Source: Cepaea hortensis (lineage: Eukaryota; Mollusca; Gastropoda; Stylommatophora; Helicidae). From it: a stretch of DNA of 64,000 bases. The translations under genes and the position numbers were made by a program. The stretch covers positions 89,818,992-89,882,991 of the forward strand of contig OY992892.1 in the NCBI GenBank assembly GCA_963921405.1. Direction: 5' to 3'. The first letter of the stretch is position 1. Each line of letters opens with the position of its first letter. Below the pieces are notes generated by a model, which saw only the letters and a list, made by a program, of their open reading frames with translations, did not search any database and was not told where the DNA came from. Shown in pieces: positions 35,396-47,386 of the stretch.

Positions 35396-36080
35396 GTTGT
35401 GACTATGAAGAAAGATCATAGTTTAACTAGATTTAAATGAGATGAATGTGAATTAATGACTGCATCTAGTTCATCATTGATTACAAGCAACGCACGCAGC
35501 GTGTGTTGGTATACTGAGTTGGAAATTCTCAGAGTGTGCGTACTACGTTTACATAGAAGCTATAATAACGAAGAGATGATCTAGCATACGTAGCAATTCC
35601 CAGTTTGTAGTAACAGGTTCACATAGACGTTATAATCTCGAAGACCCGATCTGTCATATCGTTATGGTTATTTCTATTTTTTTTTTAAATGTTGTATGCA
35701 CTTTGCAGAATGTTGTGCTTAAACCCCAAACACCCCAATGTTCATTTACTATACAATAACACTTTCTGTAGTTTGCCATTGCTTTCTGAACGATCAGACA
35801 CTTCAGGAACACATATTTTATATTTCATTTAATGTAATTGGGTTTTGTCGATTCTTTACTGTAAATTTTTAACAGCGTAACCATTGCAAGTGTTTCTATT
35901 TTAATGTTTTGCTGTTATTAAATGCTTTGTTTTATAATGTTAAAATTGCAATACTGCCTCTGTGAGGATGCTACTTCGAAGTATGTTCCGTGTGCTTGAC
36001 GTTTTGAGCACAATCGTACACGAAAATAAAACAATTATAATATACTTTAATGAATTGACTTTTATCTCTCGATTTTCATT
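35396..36080. other. No gene; SINE A fragment on - strand
   Basis: AT-rich. An inverted piece of SINE family A (gtagtttgccattgctttct gaacg) lies at 35770-35793. Two units of a repeat of about 75 bp lie at 35505-35650. Confidence 0.5.
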
Positions 36081-36410
36081 TATCGTGCTGTTGAGATATT
36101 TCGGGATGCTTCTCATCAATGTTGATTCAGTTACGGTGATATTGAAACATTTCCTGATTCATCTTGTCAAGATTAATTCTACTCGTGATATTGAAACACT
36201 TTGTGATGTATCTTGTTAAGATTGATTCAACTGCCGAGATATTGAACCATTTCGGAATGTATCTCGTCAAGGTTGATTCAACTGTGGCAGTATAGTCAAC
36301 CATTTCGGAGTGTATCTCGTCAAGGTTGATTCAACTGTGCGACATTGACTCATTTCGGGATGTGTCTTGTCAGGATTGATTCAACTGCCGAGATGGTGAA
36401 ACATTTTACA
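36080..36410. repeat. Degenerate tandem repeat of about 57 bp, about 6 units
   Basis: Units contain atttcggaatgtatctcgtc then aaggttgattcaactg. Confidence 0.8.
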
Positions 36411-36594
36411 GGTTAACTGTTAACGGTCTTAAATCATTGCATTTAGGGGAGAGGGGATATTTTCACAGATAAATATCAGAAACCATTATAGTTTAGTCGA
36501 TGGATCAACATCACGGTACACGGTTGTAACCCAAAAGTGCTACGTTCTCCTCCTAACTCAAACCTCAGTCAGGAGATACTCAGCTCAGTACACG

Positions 36595-36880
36595 AACTCC
36601 GTAGCACCGGCGAGGATCATTAAATACTTTGGGTAGATTTTTAACTCGAAATTATGCCCGGGCAGCGCCTTTAGGCAACTCTTTTTCGATTTCCAACTGC
36701 CAATGGATTTTTTACGTGCGCAACAATACACACGGGTGTCCGATCTCACTACCCAGAGACCGGGGGGAATTTTATTACTAGAAGTCCACGTGACAAAATC
36801 CCGGTCCTCACCCGGGCTTGAACCCGGGACCTCCATACCTCGAGACCACGCATCCCCCCTAGGGGGGAGGAACCATTATT
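36595..36880 (-). mobile_element. tRNA-derived SINE (family F)
   Basis: On the - strand it reads gcgtggtctcgaggtatgga (A-box region), then cccgggttcaagcccgggtg (B box). A SINE body follows leftward to about 36595 (aattttattactagaagtcc on +). The head end at 36860 lies beside cctaggggggatgcg. Confidence 0.72.
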
Positions 36881-36900
36881 AAACATTGTAGTACCACATT

Positions 36901-37245
36901 GTTTCTGAGGAAAATGCAAAGAATACCATGGACAGACAGAAAAACCAATGAACAAGTACTACAAGAGACAAATGAAAATTGTAGATTGATTAGAGAAATT
37001 AGACGTAGACAGTCAAAATTTTTTGGACATGTTATGAGAAGAGATGGACTGGAGAACTTAGTGACAGCTGGCAAGATCGAAGGGAACAGACCAAGAGGAA
37101 GACCGAGAGGAAAATACCTGGATGGCTTGGCCACATGGCATTGACGAGACAGGAACACTGAGCTGATCCACGACTCTGGTGATCGAGTGAAATGGCGAAT
37201 CATGACCGCCCACGCTTTCCGGCATGGCACATGATTGATTGATTG
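36901..37245 (+). mobile_element. 5'-truncated LINE with exact 11-bp TSD
   Basis: Encodes a LINE C-terminus (QSKFFGHVMRRDGLENL, then RPRGRPRGKYLDGLATW) and ends in an (ATTG)n tail. It is flanked by agtaccacatt at 36890-36900 and 37246-37256. The family is the same as the - strand copies at 15430 and 53944. Confidence 0.9.
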
Positions 37246-37261
37246 AGTACCACATTTACCG

Positions 37262-37370
37262 CTAGGGATACAGCAGTTTACAGGTTAACTGTTAACGGTC
37301 GTAACTCATTGCATTTAGGGGAGATGGAATATTTTCACAGATAAATATCAGTAACAACTATGAACATTGC
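37262..37370. repeat. Direct repeat of 36405-36500
   Basis: acaggttaactgttaacggt, tcattgcatttaggggagat and attttcacagataaatatca occur in both places, in the same orientation, about 860 bp apart. Confidence 0.85.
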
Positions 37371-37517
37371 AGTACTAGAGTGACCGCTGGGGATACGGTA
37401 TTCGTTCCCTGGTTGTTTTCTTTTTCAGCAGGTCTGTCTGCAGAAAGAGTAATTTGGAATTACTTGGATGCCACCAAGACAGCTCATACATAAACATACA
37501 GTCATTGTTTGGAGCTG

Positions 37518-38085
37518 TTAGAAGTAGAAGAAAGAAGTAGAGACTAGAGGTTGGGGAATGAACAGACAGACAAATTGGCTGGCTCTGCAAAACTTGGTGG
37601 AGTATTGATGCATGATAAGGCAGAAGTGGTTGCGGTCTTGTGGGAGGACGTGTACACATCGGAGTAGCGAATGGATCACCATGGTCTGTCAAGAATGCGA
37701 CAGCGTGGAGTGACAAGGCGATCTGGCCGATGATCGACGCTTAGAGGAAAGGCGAGACGCACATATAATCAGATTGCTACTGGTACTATTGGGGTGGAAC
37801 TCTTCGCTGGCTTCTGAGGATGGGGAAGGAGCGCTTATGGGAATGCCCCGGATGCTGTGATGCCGGTTCCTAAATCAATCAATCAATCAATCTAGAGACT
37901 AGAGGACGCACTAGACAACATACAAGCTAAAATCTACAGTTACCGACCAGGATTCTTGCAGCGATGCACCCCCGTCATTTGGAGGTTACAGGTTCACATC
38001 CTGGTCGGTAGCTATAGCTAGAAATTGTTATGTTGTCTAATGCGTCCTCTAGTCTCTACTTCTTTCTTATACTTCTATAAGTGTC
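37518..38085. mobile_element. Inverted-repeat element with tRNA-like core (SINE D/MITE)
   Basis: The arms gtagagactagaggacgcac (tagacaacat) on the left, after removal of the LINE at 37551-37892, and atgttgtctaatgcgtcctc (tagtctctac) on the right are inverted repeats of about 45 bp. The core has ccgaccaggat and atcctggtcgg as a second inverted pair and a B-box-like ggttcacatcc. Pieces of the right arm recur at 38119-38500 and 53010-53055. Confidence 0.65.
37551..37892 (+). mobile_element. 5'-truncated RNase H LINE with exact 13-bp TSD
   Basis: Contains the end of the RNase H domain (GMNRQTN-like start, LAGSAKLGG region) and the tail (AATC)n at 37873-37892. It is flanked by tagagactagagg at 37538-37550 and 37893-37905. 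It supplies the empty-site sequence ggagtattgatgcatgataa for the LTR array below. Confidence 0.9.
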
Positions 38086-38128
38086 AAAAAAATGCCTGTG
38101 TGTTTATTTATGTTGTTTAGTGCGTAAG

Positions 38129-38455
38129 AAAAGAACAAATGCATCCATACTTCAAGAGCTGAATATTGAAGAAGTTTGGCTATCAAAGACGATAAAACCA
38201 AGAAATATTTTGGTCCTTTGAAACGTCATGAACGTTTGAAGAGAACAATAATGGAGGTGTATATGTCTGGGAAGATAGGAAGAGGAAGGCCAAAGAGAAG
38301 TGGCGGATGATCTCCAGATGGGTGTATCGGACGTGGGACATCTTGCTTATGATCGAGAGGTTTTCCGGAAGGTTGTTATGGGAGCGTCGTTCTGCAAAGG
38401 ACATGCTACTGAATGAATGAATGAATGAATGAATGAATGAATGAATGAATGAATG
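38129..38455 (+). mobile_element. 5'-truncated LINE with (GAAT)n tail and 9-bp TSD
   Basis: The C-terminal LINE sequence is broken by stops, ending in gacatgctactgaatgaatg. It is flanked by agtgcgtaa at 38120-38128 (within one base) and 38456-38464. It matches the - strand LINE pieces at 17780 and 27725. Confidence 0.85.
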
Positions 38456-38500
38456 AGTGCGTAATCTTCTAGTCTCTACGTCTTTCATCTACCTCTATGA

Positions 38501-39168
38501 TCACCGGTTGCATGAGGCGCTGGACGCAGTTAAGGGTCACGACTGATAAGAAGAAATCATGGATGGCTCAGGCGGAGGATACGATCAGACAGGTGTGCAT
38601 CTTGGAGAACATTAGGCGAGGAGAAGAGTGGGTCAGAGTGCCAGCGGAGCAGCCAGACTTGTGCAGAGTTATAATCACATTTAGCCGGGAGTGCAGGGAG
38701 TGGCCAGCAGGGGCCACGGAAGTGGAAATCCAGCAACTAATTCAGGATAATACTTGCCCGTGTGATGTGATTATCTACACAGATGGTTCGGTGTCGAGAG
38801 GTGGGAGAAGTGGCTTGAGGTTCATAGCCAAAGCTAATGGTCGACGTTTGGTGCAGGAGAGCCTGGCATATGATACAACAACATATAGCTTAAGAATGGA
38901 AGTGGAAGCAGTCACTGCGGCTCTCCGCTGGATGGAGAATACGACACACACACACACACACACACACATACACATACACACACATCGTGATTGTAACTGA
39001 CTCAGAAAGCATGCTGACGAGGGTGAGGACGGGCAGACTTCGTGTGGAGTGGCTTGCTTTGCTTCGGAGGTCACGGGTGACAAGCATCTTTTCTCCGGGG
39101 CATGCCGGTGTGCTGGGAAATGAACAGGCGGACAGATTGGCTGGCTCTGCAGAACTTGGTGGAGTATT
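38501..39168 (+). mobile_element. RNase H LINE, left part (split by LTR array)
   Basis: The frame shows an RNase H domain with IYTDGSVSRGG (first Asp), RMEVEAVTAALRWME (Glu), IVTDSESML (second Asp) and SPGHAGVLGNEQADRLAG. An expanded CA microsatellite (38942-38990) lies between the Glu and second Asp motifs and shifts the frame. It is 5' truncated. The left target duplication is ctacctctatga at 38489-38500. The element continues at 52725. Confidence 0.88.
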
Positions 39169-42033
39169 TGAGACAGTATGCTTTCATTGTCTCTAGGCGC
39201 CTGAGTTTACTGGAAAGCATTAACTGGGATATTTTTGGTTCGACAAAGAGTTCACCGACCAGTAAGTTCAAAATTAGTGAGTGGTCGGGCAATGACTCTA
39301 GTGCAGCCCGCTGACCGACGGTTTACCTTTAGTTGTTAGTAAAATGAGAAATCCAGGAAACATGAAGCCAAACTTAGCATAGGCTTTGTCGGGAACTGTC
39401 AGTTTGGGCAAGAAATACAACGGAGGGGCAGATTTATAGCAGTGGGAACGTGCTTGAGCTGGGAAATCTAATTTAAAGAGCATGAACTCAAACAAGGACG
39501 ATGAACTCAGGACCATGAACTTCAGAGACAATGTAGATTTGGGTTAATGATATGATGGTAGTATGCAAATTAAGCAGGGTACGCGAGGTACTGATTGGAG
39601 GACAAGGGACAGCGACGTCACGTGATTCAAGAAAGGCGCCAACTCGAGAGGTGATATATATTTTGGATCCAGTCAGTTGGGACAGTGTGGAACGAGCCAG
39701 GGTGCGGTAGCAGCAGATCCGAGGGCTGGGCGGTCGCCCAGCCCAGGAGGAAGTGTGAGTTTGGAACTCCAGCAATGGTTATGTCTATATATATCAGGCT
39801 GTTTAGTGTCCAGGAAGATGGAGAGGCAGTATTAAAGACGGAAAGGATGCATATATCACGGTTTCGTCTGGACTGCCGAAGTAAAGTAGGATGGTCAAGG
39901 ATCTGTGAACCATTTATTCCAGATAGATAAATCTGATGGAGTGGAACGCAAATTCCGAGGATCACAAAATGGCGTGCAAGCCATTTGAGAAGGACTGTTG
40001 GCTAAAGAAGACCGCTCGTTAGTTGCAGTAGATGGCTAAACGTCAAATAGGACAACCACTAGCCAGACTGCGATCGGAATCACACGGGAAACACTGCGAT
40101 CGGAATCACACAGGAGACTAATGGCAAACATGATTGGAAAGGTCAAGTGGGATTCACGACAAACGAGAGGTTGAAGAAAGCAATCGTATTTCAGATATGA
40201 AACCCAGAAGGACGACCAGAAAACCCACTGGATGGCAGAAGTTGAATGTAAGTTGACATAAGACTTAGACCTAATTAGTTTAATTGTATATTATAATCGG
40301 GTACCTTAGTTTAGAGAACTATAGCAAACTACCGTAGGTGAACTTACCGCGTAATCATGAACGACCGACAAATGTCAGGACTGAGTGCAGCGTCCTGCAA
40401 AGGGCCCACACCTAACTAGCTAGCTAACTAAAATAGCAGTCTAAGCAAGGAAGCATTGGCAAACTACTGAACGTTAACCCGCTAAATGGATCACGACCCG
40501 GCAAAGGATCAGGACTGAATGCGACGTCTTGCATATGACCTATATTTAAATGGCCGAAATAGAGTGTTGGGAGTCATATTAATCGGAGAGATAAGCAGAG
40601 TGTGGATAAACTGTAAATGTGCATGTAAATTAAGTAATTGAACTAAAAGATTAATGATAACTAGGCGGGTCAACACGGCATTTAAATACGCAGAGATGGC
40701 AGTATTGCAAGGATATAAACACAGCGACCAAACACAGCAGACGGTAGAAGAAGATGGCAAGGCACTCGCGATCACTAAGTCAACCAGACAATAGGTGAGA
40801 TCGTCAGCTGGAGACGGGACGGACACAGGAAGGAATGTTGTCTTTTGTTCGCTGGACATAGGTGAAAGGAGGTCGCGCTTCTGCGGCTGTGTAGCTAAGG
40901 TGTAGTTAGGCTGGCCCGGCGTGGTGCAGGCAGCGAGTTCAGATCTTCGGGTGAATGGTTAAATACTTAATGTTGGCTGTAGGCGGCGCGTCGGGAAATA
41001 GGCGATAATAATGTTAGTTAAATATATATAGACGATAGATTACTGTGTTTACAATAAGGTTCTTAATTTATGTTATGGCTAAGATAGACTAATTCTAGTA
41101 TAGATAAAGAAGCGATAGATGTTAAGGACTTTGTAGGTAGTGAAAGACTAATGTTTATTCTCACATAAAACTCACGGGTATTGTTTTATAATGTTTCAGA
41201 CATCGTCTGGGTAAACTGGAGTCGCCTGGATAAACCAGGCATAGCTGAATAAACAGTTACCCGCTGAACAAGTTGGATGGGAGCGAATTAAATCCCTGGG
41301 TATATGGATTGATGGATCAATCTATGGATCAATGGGCATTTGGGCTGAATATATGGACCACTAATAAGCCTACGGAAAGATAGTTACGAAACAAAGGCCG
41401 GTGTAATTCATAGCTTTAGTATTTTACTTCATGCGGTTAATAGGTGATAATAAGTGGCATTCCCCTAACATCCAGTGGCATAGGCTGTTACACTATCTAT
41501 CTATCTCTTGTGAGGCGATGCAGCATCGTATTATTACAGTTCAATATGCATTATGTGTCTGCAATGCATGTACTGATTACTCTATGCGATTATGTTGTAG
41601 ATTGTCACTCTGTTATTGTTCAAGAAGGAAATAAATATATAATTGAGTTGTCTTTTATTTCGACTTGTCAGTCTGAAGTAATATAAGTAGAGTAGTTTAG
41701 AGACATTGTGAGGTGGGCTGTACACTTCTCCTGTAACCTGATGACACACACCACGAGACATTGATGGTGCAATAGTAATTAACTATTGTTCTCACGCGGA
41801 GACACGAACCTACATCTGTCGTATCCCTTACTCTCATCCTCTTTTTTTTTCTCCTTCTCTCTCTTCATATTTCTTTACTATCAAAGGTAGTGTGTAGTAG
41901 GCAGAGTTCGACTGAGGAACGAACTTTTAGGCTTCACACTATTTATACCATTTCCCTCATCATTCCTTTCTTTCTCTTCTCTCTCTCCTCCCTCCTTCCT
42001 CTCTCTTCTCCCTCTTCTTTTCTAGCTGTCACA
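39169..42033 (+). repeat. LTR 1 (2,865 bp)
   Basis: Begins TGAGACAG and ends TGTCACA. Differs from LTR 2 by only a few bases (for example a/g at 39344 versus 44697). It contains two SINE-A-like tails in tandem (40320-40420, 40455-40540). A TATAAA-like box lies near 40715, and AATAAA signals lie at 41248-41253 and 41630-41635. The small open frames inside are repeated in every LTR and have no recognised domains. Confidence 0.85.
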
Positions 42034-44521
42034 AATGGCGTCGTCGGCAGGATATGTTTCCAGAATTTTCTGGGACCTTCCAGCTTAGTCCGGGAGCTCC
42101 CTGGAGATTCCATGTGAACTTTGTTTCTGTGGTGTCAGGTTATACTATATAGTAAGATCGTATACATAGATTTGTCGCTTACAGTCAGTAGTTCGTGATT
42201 GCCTGCTCGATAGTTGTCTCAGTAAGTGTTCCTTTACTAGGCTACGTATCTCATAGCTGGTTGGTAAATTGTCTGAACTATCTGTCGGCGAGGTTTCTAC
42301 TAAGTCTGTTCAGTTAGAAACTCTTGTGTAAAGTACACCGGCCAAACCACCTTGCTACAAGATTACAGGAAAACCCACCACAACAAAATACCCAGGGATA
42401 GCCAACTCAGAAGGAGAGTCAGCGCAGCGGAATCTGTCCGAAATGAGCTCAGACAACAGCTGAGCAGTGCAAGTCAACGTAAAGGTGGCCTTTCTTTTCA
42501 TCATTAAAGAGTATCAGAATAAAATACTCCACCGTTATACAAAGGTCACCCACTCTTCGTCCAGGAAGTCAAGAGTCATAATTGATGACAGGGCATGGCA
42601 GGCGAAACCCAGAGCCATGCAAAGTGCTTTGCCTGGCTGAACGCAATACGTCTGGTGGCAGTGGCCACATCTGAAGTCATCAGAACAATATGTCTCCCCC
42701 CCCCCTTTTTTTGGTGTTGCCCTGCAAGGAACGACAACAAGGACTCATCGTGCTAGCATGCCCCACCAGCGGCAGAGCGAGACGGGCTGTGCCGAAGTTA
42801 CCAATGGCACATGTGCATACCAGAAATGCACGCATGAACGATAACAATTAGATCATCATGAGGTGATGTTTCCCCTTTGTTTTATGCAGTGAGTTAATTA
42901 TGGCTGTTGCGAAGAGACAGATGACAGTGTCACTCGTGGTAGTTAGAATATCCCTTTTTTTTAGAGGCGGGAACGGAGGTGGAATTCAGTGTACCAGCGT
43001 GTTCAAGTTGCATGATACCAGATTTAGATATGTTAACAGTGTTGGGCAGTGAATGACCAGTGACGCCCTACATTTCTGCCCATGCATATAGAATAGACAC
43101 AGAAAGACAATCGTAGAAATTCAGTGAAGGAGATCGGAATCCTGAGAGCACCATCAAACAGAAGCATATGCGATATATATTTCAGCATGACAATGAACAG
43201 TAATTAAATAATTAGTTAAACGTTCGTGGTGTAGTGTTGGTTCATAATTGAATGACAATTTTGTTGTAGCCACGTGCATATGGGTAGTAGCGTTTAGCCA
43301 TCCTTTGTTTGTTTTACAGGTTCATGAATGTAGTTAGAAACATGTTATTTTGTTGTTTAAATGAATATGACTACTTGATAGGATCAACTTTTGTGGAGCA
43401 GTTAGCTCCCTTGTTAGTTCCATAGCGGAAGTTGTCAAGTCGGCCTATGCGAATGTTTTTATTTTTGTGTGGGCCTCACTCTATTGTGTTCAAGGGCAGA
43501 CACAACTGCAGTATTAGGTGTCATAGTGACTACACATAGTTCAATGTCGTGTCAGGAGGCCAAGGAGACCATTTATAATCTGAGATTGCCCGGGTAGATG
43601 TTAATGCGGGTACATGGTTGTTTTTAATGTGAAGGGGCATGGCGAAGAATACATGTTAGCGCCATGTCCGGGAACTGGGCAAACAAATGTTTTTTTTTGG
43701 AGTTATTTCAGCGCCAGGGTGTCCAAGAACTGGGCATACCATATTTTTTCCAGAGTTATTTCAGCGCCAAGACAATTGAGCACGATGTCCAACGACTGGG
43801 CGCACATTTGTTTTTATGTCAAACGCTGTTTCATGATATATATTTGGTTTGTTTCTATGACCACTAAATATTGCGTACTTACAGTAGGGGCTGATTTGTT
43901 TTTGTGTACATCGGTGGTGATCGTGAAGATTGCAGCTTCAGGCTGATGTGTCCTTGCGAATATGGGAGAATTGGTTGTGTTATTATGTGTGGTGACCAGG
44001 CATTTGCCTGTCGTGTCACAGGAATTGTTACAATGTTTTTTTTCAGATTCAAGGATGACTACATATGTCCTAGTGGGTAGCACCTATGTGAATCTGATTG
44101 TTGTTTTGTTGTTGTTACAGGGGGGTAGCATATTAAATGAATGCCTATATTGACACTGTTTTATTAATTTTGGTGCCCCTAAGTATTGCATCCATTGATT
44201 GATGATTTTGTTTTCTGGGGAACCCCCAGCATGCAAGGGATTGAACTGTCTTTATTAATAATATTAGTTAGTTACTAATTTGTGATGATGCACGTCAGAA
44301 GACGAACAAGATTTAACTGCCTTGTGCACTGGGAGAGCAGGGGATGCAACCAGTATTTTTTATTATTATTATTATTTGGGGTGGAAGTTCCGAAAAGAGT
44401 TTTCCCCTTAGGCATCCAATATTGTTTATGAGGAATGTCAGATGCGGAGCCAGGGCTTCGATCTCAAGGAGGAATGACGCTATATTGATGGTGGGACCCA
44501 TCAACTTTTGGTAGGTGGGTA
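42034..44521 (+). repeat. Internal region 1 (2,488 bp), non-coding
   Basis: Starts just after the LTR with aatggcgtcgtcggcagg and ends with a purine-rich ggtaggtgggta before the next LTR. No gag, protease, RT or integrase motif is seen in any frame. A degenerate tandem repeat with aactgggca and agttatttcagcgcca lies at 43660-43810. Confidence 0.8.
42036..42053 (+). promoter_or_regulatory. Primer binding site, tRNA-Ser-like
   Basis: tggcgtcgtcggcaggat begins three bases after the LTR end. Its complement reads like the 3' end of a tRNA with CCA added, and from memory resembles the acceptor/T-arm of animal tRNA-Ser. The second copy is at 47389-47406. Confidence 0.6.
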
Positions 44522-47386
44522 TGAGACAGTATGCTTTCATTGTCTCTAGGCGCCTGAGTTTACTGGAAAGCATTAACTGGGATATTTTTGGTTCGACAAA
44601 GAGTTCACCGACCAGTAAGTTCAAAATTAGTGAGTGGTCGGGCAATGACTCTAGTGCAGCCCGCTGACCGACGGTTTACCTTTAGTTGTTAGTGAAATGA
44701 GAAATCCAGGAAACATGAAGCCAAACTTAGCATAGGCTTTGTCGGGAACTGTCAGTTTGGGCAAGAAATACAACGGAGGGGCAGATTTATAGCAGTGGGA
44801 ACGTGCTTGAGCTGGGAAATCTAATTTAAAGAGCATGAACTCAAACAAGGACGATGAACTCAGGACCATGAACTTCAGAGACAATGTAGATTTGGGTTAA
44901 TGATATGATGGTAGTATGCAAATTAAGCAGGGTACGCGAGGTACTGATTGGAGGACAAGGGACAGCGACGTCACGTGATTCAAGAAAGGCGCCAACTCGA
45001 GAGGTGATATATATTTTGGATCCAGTCAGTTGGGACAGTGTGGAACGAGCCAGGGTGCGGTAGCAGCAGATCCGAGGGCTGGGCGGTCGCCCAGCCCAGG
45101 AGGAAGTGTGAGTTTGGAACTCCAGCAATGGTTATGTCTATATATATCAGGCTGTTTAGTGTCCAGGAAGATGGAGAGGCAGTATTAAAGACGGAAAGGA
45201 TGCATATATCACGGTTTCGTCTGGACTGCCGAAGTAAAGTAGGATGGTCAAGGATCTGTGAACCATTTATTCCAGATAGATAAATCTGATGGAGTGGAAC
45301 GCAAATTCCGAGGATCACAAAATGGCGTGCAAGCCATTTGAGAAGGACTGTTGGCTAAAGAAGACCGCTCGTTAGTTGCAGTAGATGGCTAAACGTCAAA
45401 TAGGACAACCACTAGCCAGACTGCGATCGGAATCACACGGGAAACACTGCGATCGGAATCACACAGGAGACTAATGGCAAACATGATTGGAAAGGTCAAG
45501 TGGGATTCACGACAAACGAGAGGTTGAAGAAAGCAATCGTATTTCAGATATGAAACCCAGAAGGACGACCAGAAAACCCACTGGATGGCAGAAGTTGAAT
45601 GTAAGTTGACATAAGACTTAGACCTAATTAGTTTAATTGTATATTATAATCGGGTACCTTAGTTTAGAGAACTATAGCAAACTACCGTAGGTGAACTTAC
45701 CGCGTAATCATGAACGACCGACAAATGTCAGGACTGAGTGCAGCGTCCTGCAAAGGGCCCACACCTAACTAGCTAGCTAACTAAAATAGCAGTCTAAGCA
45801 AGGAAGCATTGGGAAACTACTGAACGTTAACCCGCTAAATGGATCACGACCCGGCAAAGGATCAGGACTGAATGCGACGTCTTGCATATGACCTATATTT
45901 AAATGGCCGAAATAGAGTGTTGGGAGTCATATTAATCGGAGAGATAAGCAGAGTGTGGATAAACTGTAAATGTGCATGTAAATTAAGTAATTGAACTAAA
46001 AGATTAATGATAACTAGGCGGGTCAACACGGCATTTAAATACGCAGAGATGGCAGTATTGCAAGGATATAAACACAGCGACCAAACACAGCAGACGGTAG
46101 AAGAAGATGGCAAGGCACTCGCGATCACTAAGTCAACCAGACAATAGGTGAGATCGTCAGCTGGAGACGGGACGGACACAGGAAGGAATGTTGTCTTTTG
46201 TTCGCTGGACATAGGTGAAAGGAGGTCGCGCTTCTGCGGCTGTGTAGCTAAGGTGTAGTTAGGCTGGCCCGGCGTGGTGCAGGCAGCGAGTTCAGATCTT
46301 CGGGTGAATGGTTAAATACTTAATGTTGGCTGTAGGCGGCGCGTCGGGAAATAGGCGATAATAATGTTAGTTAAATATATATAGACGATAGATTACTGTG
46401 TTTACAATAAGGTTCTTAATTTATGTTATGGCTAAGATAGACTAATTCTAGTATAGATAAAGAAGCGATAGATGTTAAGGACTTTGTAGGTAGTGAAAGA
46501 CTAATGTTTATTCTCACATAAAACTCACGGGTATTGTTTTATAATGTTTCAGACATCGTCTGGGTAAACTGGAGTCGCCTGGATAAACCAGGCATAGCTG
46601 AATAAACAGTTACCCGCTGAACAAGTTGGATGGGAGCGAATTAAATCCCTGGGTATATGGATTGATGGATCAATCTATGGATCAATGGGCATTTGGGCTG
46701 AATATATGGACCACTAATAAGCCTACGGAAAGATAGTTACGAAACAAAGGCCGGTGTAATTCATAGCTTTAGTATTTTACTTCATGCGGTTAATAGGTGA
46801 TAATAAGTGGCATTCCCCTAACATCCAGTGGCATAGGCTGTTACACTATCTATCTATCTCTTGTGAGGCGATGCAGCATCGTATTATTACAGTTCAATAT
46901 GCATTATGTGTCTGCAATGCATGTACTGATTACTCTATGCGATTATGTTGTAGATTGTCACTCTGTTATTGTTCAAGAAGGAAATAAATATATAATTGAG
47001 TTGTCTTTTATTTCGACTTGTCAGTCTGAAGTAATATAAGTAGAGTAGTTTAGAGACATTGTGAGGTGGGCTGTACACTTCTCCTGTAACCTGATGACAC
47101 ACACCACGAGACATTGATGGTGCAATAGTAATTAACTATTGTTCTCACGCGGAGACACGAACCTACATCTGTCGTATCCCTTACTCTCATCCTCTTTTTT
47201 TTTCTCCTTCTCTCTCTTCATATTTCTTTACTATCAAAGGTAGTGTGTAGTAGGCAGAGTTCGACTGAGGAACGAACTTTTAGGCTTCACACTATTTATA
47301 CCATTTCCCTCATCATTCCTTTCTTTCTCTTCTCTCTCTCCTCCCTCCTTCCTCTCTCTTCTCCCTCTTCTTTTCTAGCTGTCACA
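44522..47386 (+). repeat. LTR 2 (2,865 bp)
   Basis: Same length and ends as LTR 1. One private difference is gcattgggaaactac at about 45808, where LTRs 1 and 3 have gcattggcaaactac. Confidence 0.85.

Noticed and set aside
36787..36866. Possible genuine tRNA gene on - strand (cgggttcaagcccgg)
   Set aside because: The head is followed by a SINE body and lacks a full acceptor stem; called as a tRNA-derived SINE.
42664..42720. C/T homopolymer in the internal region as a polypurine tract
   Set aside because: Located mid-element and not next to the downstream LTR, where the purine-rich ggtaggtgggta is the better candidate.
43614..43946. 110-codon frame in the LTR element's internal region as a possible gag remnant
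   Set aside because: No zinc knuckle or capsid-like pattern. It crosses a local tandem repeat and is frameshifted in the second unit by a one-base T-run change.
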